NCBI GenBank assembly: GCA_035566435.1
Contig: DATMRF010000011.1
Span: 32,540 to 96,539, forward strand
Direction of reading: 5' to 3'
Source: DATMRF01 sp035566435
GTDB lineage: Bacteria > Verrucomicrobiota > Verrucomicrobiia > Limisphaerales > UBA8199
Length of the DNA stretch: 64,000 nt
A program made the translations under genes and the position numbers. The notes beneath the pieces were generated by a model. The model searched no databases. It worked only from the letters and a program-made list of their open reading frames with translations, and was not told the DNA's origin. Positions 26,301 to 34,269 of this stretch are shown here, in pieces. Each line of letters begins with the position of its first letter. Position 1 is the stretch's first letter.

Positions 26301-27051
26301 CGCCGCCGGCACCTGGCATAGTCTGGCGCTATTGGCCAACGGCACGGTCGTCGCCTGGGGCGACAACAGCGCGGGCCAGTCCAGCATTCCGGCCGGGTTG
26401 GCCAGCGTCATCGCGATTGCTGCGGGCGGCAACCACAGCCTGGCGCTGCGTTCTGACGGCACCGTCGTGGCCTGGGGGGAAAATACCGACGCCAGCGGCA
26501 GCTTTGCCGGACAGTCCACGGTGCCTTTCGGCCTGGCGAACGTAGTTGCGATTGGCGCGGGAGATTATCACAGCGCCGCGGTAAAGAGCGATGGCACGGT
26601 CGTGGCCTGGGGTGACAACTCGCAAGGCCAGACTCAGCCACCGGCGGGCCTGACTAACGCCGTCGCCATCGCCGGCGGCGGCGGACACACCGTCGCCCTC
26701 AAGTCCGACAGCGTCGCGGTTGCCTGGGGCAATGATTGGAATGGCCAGTGCGATTTACCGCCCGGGCTCACCAACGTCATCGCCATCGCCGCCGGCAATT
26801 CGCACACCCTGCTGCTCGAAGGCAACCGCTACGTGGCACCACGCCTCCTCGGGGCCCAACGGCTTGGGAAACAATTCAGCCTGGTGCTTCAAACGTTTGT
26901 CGGGAAAAATTACACGCTCGAGTACAAGACCTCCTTGTCCGCCACCACCTGGACCCCGCTCTCCACGGTCCCGGGAACCGGCGCGCTCCAAATGCTCGTC
27001 GATTCCAACGCCTCTAGCCCGCAGCGGTTCTATCGGGTGAGACAGTGGTAG
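23356..27051 (+). CDS. Secreted BNR/Ig-like/RCC1 mosaic protein
   Basis: 1231 residues. A signal peptide lies at about residues 20-45 (ending PAAAADEG). Residues of about 130-575 form a sialidase-like propeller with WHSTNGGLTW and WSTDSGATFND BNR/Asp-box motifs. An Ig-like domain follows (FYQWQFNGTPISGATNSSL), then a beta-sandwich with LTFWWKVSSQ, a second Ig domain (YQWRLNGVDLPGATSPSL), about seven RCC1-type units (each HSxALxxxGxVxAWGxNxxGQ) and a C-terminal RFYRVRQW module. All-beta secreted multidomain proteins of this kind are common in Verrucomicrobia. Likely binds or degrades glycans outside the cell; catalytic Asp/Tyr residues were not verified. Confidence 0.85.
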   Translation: MFTLQRCSTGSLRAISKRLANIGAVAAFVAGCFGLAGPAAAADEGLVSAERAVTVQGKPHAIGTKSFANQLVADAGANAVTSPVSESISSWPKNAAPFWRAVEPADFVNGNLAGANQMKGSQVGVAVFLCDVVVSNTDTALRITDRFGDEEPSIAVNPSNPNEIIILSFSGFWGNSAPWWHSTNGGLTWTKRFTIPVPTGQMVAGPEDQAPDYGRSNQVAAVFLTSDTNGNSAAFAGTSSDPTASTAFNWPLVNGIAVSANSASFTNVDQPWLLVNRDPVNPGQDDIYVAYDDFSGFRGAIMRVAVSYGLNPPSFNKDVLVGFSAGGVNPGHRLAKDPRSGFIYSLFQQNNAPGTGGSKNIDYMLNRSIDGGLTWGLNGKSTGIMVANGDSTQPTPKFGTVNALLGGVDHAAVDPSNGDVYYVYGSRDPSTGNNRLACRRLTDNGSGGLTIGPEVFVTGQVQAALPSVAVTTSGVIGVLYDTYDGFTGGYPTFTAHLAWSTDSGATFNDTPLYTFLSAQTDNGDTRQRVLGDYQQMKAVGPTLYGVFTANGAQLGRPVANHDPIFFMASIGGPAISVQPVGQTILQGLSANFTVGAGGFTPLFYQWQFNGTPISGATNSSLTLNNVAPSQAGAYSVVVSNALGSVTSSDAVLVVVPTVPLPFALNNASLAWSTDLGTPWYGQTNVSHDGVASARSYSIGDGQQTTLQTVTTGPGVLTFWWKVSSQTNADILTFSDLSASLTNILQISGEVDWNQQTVYLPAGAQTLQWTYAKDASLSSGSDIGWVDQVNYLPGIIQPQIVTQPVGKGTLAAQPVTFSVTALGTPVLAYQWRLNGVDLPGATSPSLTLSNPSAIDSGAYSVRVSNSYGSVTSTDAILRVVPLVVSGDNSLGQIDVSLLATNAVAISAGAWHSVALRDNGSVLAWGENYDGQCDVPPALANAIGVAAGGYHTLALKGDGTVTGWGANYSGQATPPAGLSNVVALAAGTWHSLALLANGTVVAWGDNSAGQSSIPAGLASVIAIAAGGNHSLALRSDGTVVAWGENTDASGSFAGQSTVPFGLANVVAIGAGDYHSAAVKSDGTVVAWGDNSQGQTQPPAGLTNAVAIAGGGGHTVALKSDSVAVAWGNDWNGQCDLPPGLTNVIAIAAGNSHTLLLEGNRYVAPRLLGAQRLGKQFSLVLQTFVGKNYTLEYKTSLSATTWTPLSTVPGTGALQMLVDSNASSPQRFYRVRQW

Positions 27052-27124
27052 CGCAACAAGTCGGCTGAGTGGCATGAATGGATGGTTGGGCAGCGTTCAG
27101 ACCGCGTGCGACCATTGACAGCCA

Positions 27125-27988
27125 ATGACTGTCATCACCGACGAGCGTTGCACAGGTTTCTCACATCCGGGCCATCCCGAGCGGCCGGAGCGCATCAGCC
27201 TGTCGCTTCGGAAACTGAGGAGCCAAACCGAACTGCCACTGGTGTGGGAACCCCCGGCGCCGGTAGAGGACGCCACGATCCTGCGCGCCCACTTGCCGGA
27301 GCACCTCGCCCGCTTGGATGAGCCCAGGGACTTCGACGCCGACACCCCATGCTTTCCGCAGATTGGCCAATACGCGCGCGCCTCGGCCGGCGCCGGGCTA
27401 GCGGCTTTGAACGCGGCGCGCGCCGGTCAGTCCGTGTTCAGCCTGATGCGCCCGCCCGGTCATCATGCGACTCGCGCTCGCGCGATGGGTTTTTGTTACC
27501 TGAGCAACATAGCGATCGTCGCCCTTGAGGCACTGGCCACGGGCACCAAACGCATCGCTGTTTATGATTTCGACGTCCACCACGGCAACGGGACCGAGGC
27601 CATCCTGCTGAACCAGCCTGGCGCCGCGTTCTTCTCGATCCATCAATTCCCTTGCTACCCCGGCACGGGCACGCGGAACCTGGGCAATAACTGTTTCAAT
27701 TACCCCGTACCGCCGCAGACCCCGCGCACTGAATACCGCCACGTTCTCTCGAGTGCCCTGGAGAATCTTCAAAGCTTCAAACCCGACATGGTAGCTGTTT
27801 CCGCAGGGTTCGATTGCTATGCGCATGACCCGCTGGCGCAGGAAACGCTGGAGGTGGAGGATTTCTATTGGCTCGGCCAAGCTCTTCGTGGCCTGGGCCT
27901 GCCCGTATTCAGTTTGCTGGAAGGCGGCTATAGCAATGAGTTGCCGGAACTGATTTTCGCGTATTTGAAAGGGATCGAGGGCAAATAA
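27125..27988 (+). CDS. Histone-deacetylase-family amidohydrolase
   Basis: 287 residues. Family motifs are complete: HPERPERI, MRPPGHHATRARAMGFCYL, the metal site DFDVHHGNGTE, SAGFDCYAHDPLA and LLEGGY. Known: bacterial members remove acyl groups from polyamines or proteins with an active-site zinc (Asp-His-Asp). Cytosolic. It ends 7 bp before the stop of cysA on the other strand, so the two transcripts converge tightly with no room for a terminator. Substrate not indicated by the neighbours. Confidence 0.9.
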   Translation: MTVITDERCTGFSHPGHPERPERISLSLRKLRSQTELPLVWEPPAPVEDATILRAHLPEHLARLDEPRDFDADTPCFPQIGQYARASAGAGLAALNAARAGQSVFSLMRPPGHHATRARAMGFCYLSNIAIVALEALATGTKRIAVYDFDVHHGNGTEAILLNQPGAAFFSIHQFPCYPGTGTRNLGNNCFNYPVPPQTPRTEYRHVLSSALENLQSFKPDMVAVSAGFDCYAHDPLAQETLEVEDFYWLGQALRGLGLPVFSLLEGGYSNELPELIFAYLKGIEGK

Positions 27989-27995
27989 GTCGGGA

Positions 27996-29099
27996 CTAAA
28001 TGTTCTCCCCGACGACTGGCGGCGGCTGATAGGTCAACTCGGACTCGGGCGGCAGGGCGGCCTGCTCGCGCGCCAACACGCGGTATTGGCGAATCTGGAA
28101 GGAAACCTCGCGGCCATCTTCGAGCGCTTGATGCGCATAATCCTCCTTGCTCATTCGGGCGCGGATGACGAGTCCGCTGGGCAACTCCAGTTCGACCCGC
28201 AGCATCACGCCCAGGAAGAAGGTGTGCCGGAGCACGGCGTGATAGCGGTATTGAGTGAGGTCCGAGGAAATCTGGACGGCATAAGGGCGGAAGCCGATGC
28301 GGATTTTTTGACCTGCGGCCAGCCCGTGCGCGGGGAATTCGAGTTCGCCGATGCGGGCTGCGCCGTCGCGCACCTCCGGTTCGAGGACGTTCATGACGCC
28401 GATGAAGCGGGCGACAAATTCGTTGGCGGGTTGCTCGTACACTTCGCGCGGGGCGCCAACCTGTTCGAGCAGGCCGCGCGAGAAGATAACGATGCGGTTG
28501 GCGACCTCCATGGCCTCCTCCTGGTCGTGCGTGACGAAGATCGTCGTCACGTTGAGATCGTGGTGCAAGGTCACGAGCCATTCGCGCAGCTCCTGCCGGA
28601 TCTTGGCATCGACGGCGCCGAACGGCTCGTCCAGCAGCAGCACGCTGGGCTTGGGCGCCAGCGCCCGAGCGATGGCGACGCGCTGCCGCTGGCCGCCCGA
28701 AAGCTGGTGAGGGTAACGCTTCTCCAGGTTCTCGAGGCCGAACAGCTTGAGCAGTTCGTCGATGCGCGCTTTGATGTCGGTTCGCTTCCATTTTTTGATC
28801 TTGAGGCCGAAGGCGATGTTCCGGAACACGTTCATGTTCTTGAACAGCGCGTAATTCTGGAACACAAAGCCGATGTTCCGCTGCTGCACCGACACGTCGT
28901 TGACGCGTTTGCCCCGGATGAAGACGTCGCCGGACGTTGGGATTTCGAGCCCGGCGATCATGCGCAGGACGGTGGTTTTGCCGCCACCGCTCGGACCCAA
29001 CAAAGCCATGAGCTCGCCCTCCTTCACCGAGAAGGAGACGTTCTTGACGGCGGTGACGTCGCCGAACTGCTTGGTGACTTTTTGGAGTTCGATACTCAA
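27996..29099 (-). CDS. cysA: Sulfate ABC transporter ATP-binding protein
   Basis: 367 residues. Walker A GPSGGGKTT, signature LSGGQRQRVAIARALA, Walker B VLLLDEPFGA, switch His in VTHDQEEA; the C-terminal regulatory region matches CysA length. I choose the TTG at 29097-29099 (giving SIELQKVTKQFG, the usual start); a TTG further upstream at 29114 falls in a TTGATAG repeat. Last gene of the minus-strand sulfur operon after cysT and cysW. Confidence 0.92.
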   Translation of the reverse strand: MSIELQKVTKQFGDVTAVKNVSFSVKEGELMALLGPSGGGKTTVLRMIAGLEIPTSGDVFIRGKRVNDVSVQQRNIGFVFQNYALFKNMNVFRNIAFGLKIKKWKRTDIKARIDELLKLFGLENLEKRYPHQLSGGQRQRVAIARALAPKPSVLLLDEPFGAVDAKIRQELREWLVTLHHDLNVTTIFVTHDQEEAMEVANRIVIFSRGLLEQVGAPREVYEQPANEFVARFIGVMNVLEPEVRDGAARIGELEFPAHGLAAGQKIRIGFRPYAVQISSDLTQYRYHAVLRHTFFLGVMLRVELELPSGLVIRARMSKEDYAHQALEDGREVSFQIRQYRVLAREQAALPPESELTYQPPPVVGENI

Positions 29100-29102
29100 G
29101 TG

Positions 29103-29140
29103 GTGAACTATCAACTATCAACTTTCCCACTATCAACTCC
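29103..29140. repeat. TTGATAG-type repeat at the cysW-cysA junction
   Basis: On the coding strand TTGATAG appears in tandem (GTTGATAGTTGATAG) and again as AGTTGATAGTGGG. It codes for the last residues of CysW (VDSGKVDS) and forms the cysA leader. The same word is found at 31075-31195. Confidence 0.75.
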
Positions 29141-30025
29141 CTGGCCCCTCTGCGCTCTGACGTATTCGCGCGCCTGCTTCCATTCGAGGAAGGTCTTGAG
29201 GGCGAGGGTCAGCAGCGCCAGGAGGGCCAGCAAACTGGCAACCGCGAAGGCGGCCGGGGCGTTGTATTCGTTGTAAAGCTTTTCCACGCGGAGAGGCATC
29301 GTGTCGGTCAGGCCGGTGATGTGGCCGGAGACGACCGAGACGGCGCCAAATTCGCCCATCGCGCGCGCGTTGCAGAGGATGATCCCGTAAACGAGGCCCC
29401 ATTTGACGGACGGGAGGGTGACGTGCCAGAAGGTTTGCCAGCCGTTGGCGCCAAGGGTGAGCGCTGCCTGTTCCTGCTCGGAGCCGGTGGCCTGCATGAC
29501 AGGGATCAATTCGCGGGCAACGAACGGGAAGGTTATAAAGACGGTCGCCAGAATGATGCCCGGCACTGCGAAAATGATTTTGATATTGTGCCCGTCGAGC
29601 CACTGGCCGAAGAAGCCCTGCAGGCCGAAGAGCACGACAAACATCAAGCCCGCCACGACGGGCGAGACTGAGAATGGCAGGTCGATGAGGGTGATGAGGA
29701 GGGACTTTCCGCGGAACTCAAATTTGGCGATGGCCCAGGCGGCGGCGAGGCCGAACACGACGTTCATCGGCACGCTGATGGCGGCGACCAGCACGGTGAG
29801 GCGGATGGCGGCCCAGGAGTCGGGGTGGGTCAGGGACGCGACGTAGTAGGACCAGCCCCTGGCGAGGGCCTGGGCGAAGACGTTTGCGAGCGGCAAGAGC
29901 AGGAAGAGGAACGCGAAAGCCAGCGCCAGCAGGATGAGCAGCCACTTGATTACGGGGGACTCCTCGGTGCCGCGCCTGGAAGCGCTACGGGCGGCCAGCA
30001 ATCGTCGTTTGGTCGTTCCGGGCAT
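29111..30025 (-). CDS. cysW: Sulfate ABC transporter permease
   Basis: About 304 residues from the ATG at 30023-30025, 2 bp after the cysT stop; the frame stays open to 30052. Six membrane helices, with the permease EAA loop ATGSEQEQAALTLGANGW. CysW-type features include NARAMGEFGAVSVVSGHI. The C-terminal tail VDSGKVDS is coded by a TTGATAG repeat and should be dispensable. It pairs with CysT to carry sulfate or thiosulfate across the inner membrane. Confidence 0.93.
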   Translation of the reverse strand: MPGTTKRRLLAARSASRRGTEESPVIKWLLILLALAFAFLFLLLPLANVFAQALARGWSYYVASLTHPDSWAAIRLTVLVAAISVPMNVVFGLAAAWAIAKFEFRGKSLLITLIDLPFSVSPVVAGLMFVVLFGLQGFFGQWLDGHNIKIIFAVPGIILATVFITFPFVARELIPVMQATGSEQEQAALTLGANGWQTFWHVTLPSVKWGLVYGIILCNARAMGEFGAVSVVSGHITGLTDTMPLRVEKLYNEYNAPAAFAVASLLALLALLTLALKTFLEWKQAREYVRAQRGQGVDSGKVDS

Positions 30026-30027
30026 GG

Positions 30028-30852
30028 TCAACGCTGGAATTTGCCGGCCCATTGTTCGAGAACATTGATGGCGGCGAGCAGGACGAAGGAAAAGACCAGC
30101 AGCACGACCGCGAGAGCGATGGCGCCGGTGTAATCGTATTCTTCGAGGCGCATCACGATGAGGTAGGGGGCGATTTCAGTTTTGAACGGGAGATTGCCGG
30201 AAATGAAAACGATGGAGCCGTATTCGCCAATGGCGCGAGCGAACGCGAGAGCGAACCCGGTCAGGGCCGCTGGGAACAACGAAGGCGCGATGACAGTAAC
30301 GAAGGTGCGGAAGCGTCCCGCGCCCAGCGTGGCGGCGGCTTCTTCGACCTCGCGTTCGAGGTTTTGGAGGACGGGTTGGAGGGTGCGCACGGCAAAAGGC
30401 AGGCCGACGAACGTGAGGGCAATGATGACGCCCAGCGGGGTAAAGGCGCCTTTGATTCCCAGGGGAACGAGGTATTGCCCGAGCCAGCCTTTGGGAGCGA
30501 AGAGGCTGGCGAGGGTCAGGCCGGCGACGGCAGTGGGGAGCGCGAACGGGAAATCGACCATCGCGTCAATCACGCGGCGCCCGGGGAATTCGTATCGGAC
30601 GAGGACCCAGGCGAGCAGGGCGCCGAAGACGGCGTTGGCGAGAGCGGCGATGAGAGAGGCGCCGAAGGTGAGGCGATAGGCGGCCAGCGCGCGCTCAGTT
30701 GTCGCCAGGTGCCAGAAGTCGGCCCATGAAATTTCGCAGGCGCGGATAACCAGGCCTGCGAACGGGATGAGCACGAGGGCGCTTAAGTAGCACAGGGTGA
30801 AACCCATTGTGAGGCCGAACCCGGGCAGGGCGTTAAACTTTTTTGGTGCCAT
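30028..30852 (-). CDS. cysT: Sulfate ABC transporter permease
   Basis: 274 residues, six membrane helices, normal CysT length. The EAA motif is LEREVEEAAATLGAGRFRTF, and AFARAIGEYGSIVFISGN is the CysT signature. It is preceded by a 352-bp repeat-bearing gap after the substrate-binding gene. It may therefore be transcribed separately from that gene, or the gap may be an operon spacer filled with repeats. Confidence 0.93.
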   Translation of the reverse strand: MAPKKFNALPGFGLTMGFTLCYLSALVLIPFAGLVIRACEISWADFWHLATTERALAAYRLTFGASLIAALANAVFGALLAWVLVRYEFPGRRVIDAMVDFPFALPTAVAGLTLASLFAPKGWLGQYLVPLGIKGAFTPLGVIIALTFVGLPFAVRTLQPVLQNLEREVEEAAATLGAGRFRTFVTVIAPSLFPAALTGFALAFARAIGEYGSIVFISGNLPFKTEIAPYLIVMRLEEYDYTGAIALAVVLLVFSFVLLAAINVLEQWAGKFQR

Positions 30853-31204
30853 TCAGAGGGCGAGAGGGGCGTGGGGCCAGGTTGTCAGGTTTTCAAGTTT
30901 TCAGGTCATCAGGTAGCCGGTGGCATAGTTGAGCAAACATTGCGAAAGTCGGTGCGAGCGCAAAAGGTTTCAATGTTCAATGTCTCCAATCGCAGGCGCG
31001 GCACCGTTTTCCGAGCGCAAGCGTTGGCGGCTGTGCCTGATCTTTGCCAGTAGATGCAGGGGAGGGCAAGAAAAGTTGATAGTGCTTAGTTGATAGTTGA
31101 TAGCAGTCGAGGGTGGAGAGTTGAGGGTCGTTCGTTGAAGCTTTGGAGGGCAAGAAAAGTTGATGGTGAGGAAGTTGATGGTTGGATAGTTGATAGTTAA
31201 ATGG
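30853..31204. repeat. Repeat-filled gap between cysT and the sulfate-binding gene
   Basis: Contains GTCAGGTTTTCAAGTTTTCAGG words (30878-30918) and TTGATAG/TTGATGG words (31075-31200). A 20-bp sequence, GGAGGGCAAGAAAAGTTGAT, occurs exactly at 31061-31080 and 31145-31164. No gene is supported. The words vary by locus but share the short, tandem, degenerate style. Confidence 0.75.
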
Positions 31205-32206
31205 TCAGCGGTTCGCCTGTTGAAGCTGGTCGAAAATGCCGCCCTCGCTGAAATGAGTTTTCTGGGCTTTTTGCCAGCCGCCAAAGAGTTCGTCGATGGT
31301 GAAGAGGTTGATTTTTGGAAAGGTGGCGGCGTGTTTGAGGGCGACGGAATCGAGGCGTGGGCGGTAAAAATGTTTGGCGGCGAGCTCCTGGCCTTCGGGG
31401 GTATAGAGGAAGCGGAGGTAGGCTTCGGCGACCTCGCTAGTGCCGCGGCGGTTGACGACTTTGTCCACCCAGGCGACAGGCGGCTCGGCGAGGATGCTCG
31501 ACGAGGGGGCGATCAGTTCGAAATCGCCTTTGGCGAATTCCTGAAGGGAGAGGAGGGCCTCGTTTTCCCACGCGATGAGGACATCGCCGATGCCGCGTTG
31601 GACGAACGTGGTGGTGGCGCCGCGGGCGCCGGAGTCGAGAATGGGCACGTTTTTGAAAAGGCTGGCGACGAACGCAAGGGCTTTGGCTTCGCTGCGGTCG
31701 AATTTTTTGAGCCCATAGCCCCAGGCGGCGAGGTAGTTCCAGCGGGCGCCACCAGAGGTCTTGGGGTTGGGGGTGATGACAGAGACGCCGGGCTTGACGA
31801 GGTCATCCCAGTCCTTGATTCCCTTGGGATTACCTTTGCGGACGAGGAAAACGATGGTGGAGGTATAGGGCGAGCTGTTATCGGGGAGGCGCTTTTGCCA
31901 GTCGGGAGGCAGGAGATGGGACTTTTCGGCGATGGCATCGATATCATAAGCGAGGGCGAGGGTGACGACGTCCGCGCCGAGGCCATCGATGACGGACCGG
32001 GCCTGTTTGCCGGAGCCGCCATGGGATTGCTGGATGTTGAGCTGGTCGCCGGTTTTGGCCTGCCAGAATTTGGCGAATGCGGCGTTGACGTCTTGGTAGA
32101 GCTCGCGGGTGGGGTCGTAGGAGACGTTGAGGAGGGTAATTTCTTTGGCGTTGGTCCAAACGGACGACAAGGCCAGCACGGTTAAAGCGGTTAGAAAGCT
32201 TTTCAT
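31205..32206 (-). CDS. Sulfate/thiosulfate-binding protein
   Basis: 333 residues from the ATG at 32204-32206, which gives a standard signal peptide (FLTALTVLALSSVWTNA). The mature part begins KEITLLNVSYDPTRELYQDV and contains HGGSGKQARSVIDGL and NPKTSGGARWNYLAA, the Sbp/CysP family sulfate-cradle motifs, with a final HFSEGGIFDQL. Periplasmic; feeds sulfate to CysTWA. Sbp versus CysP is not distinguished. Confidence 0.93.
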   Translation of the reverse strand: MKSFLTALTVLALSSVWTNAKEITLLNVSYDPTRELYQDVNAAFAKFWQAKTGDQLNIQQSHGGSGKQARSVIDGLGADVVTLALAYDIDAIAEKSHLLPPDWQKRLPDNSSPYTSTIVFLVRKGNPKGIKDWDDLVKPGVSVITPNPKTSGGARWNYLAAWGYGLKKFDRSEAKALAFVASLFKNVPILDSGARGATTTFVQRGIGDVLIAWENEALLSLQEFAKGDFELIAPSSSILAEPPVAWVDKVVNRRGTSEVAEAYLRFLYTPEGQELAAKHFYRPRLDSVALKHAATFPKINLFTIDELFGGWQKAQKTHFSEGGIFDQLQQANR

Positions 32207-32247
32207 AACATTATTCCATCGGTTCATTACCGGATTACTCGACTACT

Positions 32248-33771
32248 TCAAAACGCGAGTTGGACGCGGGTGAACAGGGCATTTTCGGCCTCGCGTGTGA
32301 CCAGAGCCGGGGCCGATGAGCCACTGCCGCCGCCGCCCTGGAAGGTGGTGTGAGAAAAGCTGGTCATGACTTTGACGTTGCGGTTGAGGTACCAGTTCAG
32401 ACCGACCGACCATTCCTGAGCGGAGCGGGCGGACGTGGCGGGATCGGCGAAGAACGGGAAGACGGAATGGTCGATGTCCAACCGGGAGAAGCGAGCGACG
32501 AGCTGAAGGGCGCCCCAGGCGTGCTGACGTGGGTCAAAGTTCCGGCGGGGGATGACGGAGCCATAGGTGGCATCTTCGCCGGTGAGGACCCAGGAGCCAG
32601 TGACTTCCCAGCCGGTGTTTTGAAGGCGTCGGGAGTCGAACGGGGCGGTGCCAATGCGGCTGACACGCTGGTTGGAAATGACGTATTCACCGAGGAGACC
32701 GAAGGGGCCGAAATAGTAATAGCCTTGAGGTGAGACGCGCCAGTGCTCGCCACTAGCAACCACGGCGGCGTTGGTGGGATTGTAGGCAAAGAATTGCTGC
32801 TGGCCGACGGTGGCGTAACCGGGAAGGGACCCGCCGGTGGTGCTGGGCAAGGCGGCGGTGTTGGTACCCTGGATATCTTCGAAGCTGCCGGCGACACCGA
32901 AGCCAAAGCCTTGAAGGGCCGGCGCGGCGGATTTTTTGAACGGCTGGAACATGAGGCGTCCCATGAAGGCCTTATCGTCTTCAAAATCGGCATTGTTGGA
33001 AAGGCGGGCGTCGCCGACGCCATTGAAGATGCCGGCGGCGTAGGTGGCGACGCCGCCGAGGAGGTCGCCGTGCAATTCGAAACCGATGTCGCGGTTGGGC
33101 ACGAGGCCGGTGGGCAAGGCGCGTTCGTTAAAGAGGAGGTCGCGGTCGGCCTGCAACTGTTCGAGCCCGACGGGCCCCTTGAATTTGCCGGCCTGGAGCT
33201 GCAAGGCGTCGTTGTAGCGGTAGTTGAGGTAGGCGTCAAAGATTTGGGCGCCGCCGGTGCCGCCAAAGTCGGGGACGAACAGGAAATCGAAATCGCGGAA
33301 AACGGTTCCCTGGAGGACGGGCCGGGCCCGGCGGAGCAGGAAGGAATCATTGCCGGTGATGCCGGCGTCGTCGAAGAAGGTGCGGGAGTCGATCTGGAGG
33401 ACCCCTTTGAACTGGACGCCGAAGTTGCCGTTGGCTGAGGCAAAGGAAAAGCCCTGGTCGCCGACAGAGATTTTTGGCGCTACGCTGGCGCGGGCCTGGG
33501 CTGCCTCATCATCGAGCTCGCGCTGATGCTGAAGGATTTTGACCTGCTGGTCGAGTTGCTCGAGGCGTTGTTTTTCGGCAGCGTCGTTGGTGGCCGGCGG
33601 TGGCGGTGGTTTGGCGCCTTCGAGCGTTTTCACCTTCTGTTCCAGCTCATCAATGCGGTGTTGGAGCTGCTTGATAAGCTCGAGTGTGTTGGTGTCCTGG
33701 GCCATGGCGCAGGACGCGCCGAGCCGCAAGGCGAGGAGGGCCCCCGCCAGGATGATTCCGTATCGTTTCAT
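32248..33771 (-). CDS. Outer-membrane porin, OprP/O-like
   Basis: 507 residues with a signal peptide (IILAGALLALRLGASCAMAQ), a coiled coil (LIKQLQHRIDELEQKVKTLE) and a Pro linker, then a 16-strand type barrel rich in aromatic girdles (FLLRRARPVLQGTVFRDFDF, FKGPVGLEQLQADRDLLF). This order fits the phosphate-selective porin O/P family (PF07396). Sitting between the sulfate-binding gene and the DUF2292 gene on one strand, it probably admits sulfate or organosulfur anions. Anion choice is inferred only from context. Confidence 0.82.
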   Translation of the reverse strand: MKRYGIILAGALLALRLGASCAMAQDTNTLELIKQLQHRIDELEQKVKTLEGAKPPPPPATNDAAEKQRLEQLDQQVKILQHQRELDDEAAQARASVAPKISVGDQGFSFASANGNFGVQFKGVLQIDSRTFFDDAGITGNDSFLLRRARPVLQGTVFRDFDFLFVPDFGGTGGAQIFDAYLNYRYNDALQLQAGKFKGPVGLEQLQADRDLLFNERALPTGLVPNRDIGFELHGDLLGGVATYAAGIFNGVGDARLSNNADFEDDKAFMGRLMFQPFKKSAAPALQGFGFGVAGSFEDIQGTNTAALPSTTGGSLPGYATVGQQQFFAYNPTNAAVVASGEHWRVSPQGYYYFGPFGLLGEYVISNQRVSRIGTAPFDSRRLQNTGWEVTGSWVLTGEDATYGSVIPRRNFDPRQHAWGALQLVARFSRLDIDHSVFPFFADPATSARSAQEWSVGLNWYLNRNVKVMTSFSHTTFQGGGGSGSSAPALVTREAENALFTRVQLAF

Positions 33772-33829
33772 TTGCGTGTTTCCTATGTTGGCTGCCTCGG
33801 GTTTTCAGGTCGGCGCACTGGTTCAGGGG

Positions 33830-34030
33830 TTAGGCCCCCAGGTTTCTGGCGGGCAATTGAGTGTTCGGTTGGAATCTTGGTTTTTCGGTCTTTTCGATAT
33901 GAACAACCCTGGATTCGTGGACGGTAATTTCGACGAGACCGAAGCGCAATGAGGAAACCTGGTCGCTGACCAGTGCTAGCCAGCCGGGTCGGTCTTCGTC
34001 TGAGTCGAGCTGTTGATCGTGGTTTTTCAT
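33830..34030 (-). CDS. DUF2292 (YezD-like) small protein
   Basis: 66 residues from the ATG at 34028-34030; ten more codons upstream are open but lie beyond the promoter -10 spacing. The core SLRFGLVEITVHESRVVHIE followed by KTEKPRF is the DUF2292 signature. Known: small DUF2292/YezD proteins occur beside sulfate and organosulfur transport and assimilation genes; the activity is unknown. It is the first gene of the sulfur block, with a strong-looking promoter (34056-34083) just upstream. Confidence 0.85.
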   Translation of the reverse strand: MKNHDQQLDSDEDRPGWLALVSDQVSSLRFGLVEITVHESRVVHIEKTEKPRFQPNTQLPARNLGA

Positions 34031-34055
34031 CGGTTTTATGCCAAATCTGGACGCA

Positions 34056-34083
34056 ACCATAACGAAATACTACAGTATGTCAA
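34056..34083 (-). promoter_or_regulatory. Sigma-70-like promoter for the sulfur operon
   Basis: On the minus strand TTGACA (34078-34083), a 16-bp spacer and TATGGT (34056-34061) stand 25 bp upstream of the DUF2292 start. The spacer contains TACTGTAGTA, an imperfect TACT-N2-AGTA palindrome, a candidate operator for the divergent Rrf2 regulator. Confidence 0.6.
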
Positions 34084-34232
34084 TAGAGATCATAATATAT
34101 ATGTACAAATGGCTATCCGTAAACAAGTAACATGCTGTTTTTGAATGTACATTGCTACGTTTTTGGATCAGATCGCCTAGTGACTTTGGGCAACCCGGAC
34201 GTTGCGGCGGATCGAAGACCTGGCTGCCATTC

Positions 34233-34260
34233 TTGACTGTATTTGTCGAGATTCTATAGT
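34233..34260 (+). promoter_or_regulatory. Sigma-70-like promoter directly before the Rrf2 gene
   Basis: TTGACT (34233-34238), 16-bp spacer, TATAGT (34255-34260). Transcription would begin near 34267, only a few bases before the ATG at 34270 and inside the GGGAGG ribosome-binding sequence (34262-34267). Either the message is nearly leaderless or a second promoter further up drives the gene. Confidence 0.45.
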
Positions 34261-34269
34261 TGGGAGGTT

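Noticed and set aside
27928..29136. 402-codon minus-strand frame overlapping cysA
   Set aside because: Arg/Pro-rich translation in the wrong frame of cysA; all ABC motifs are in the other frame.
31069..31204. CRISPR array from TTGATAG repeats
   Set aside because: Units are 7-11 bp, degenerate and without spacers of equal length; no cas genes.
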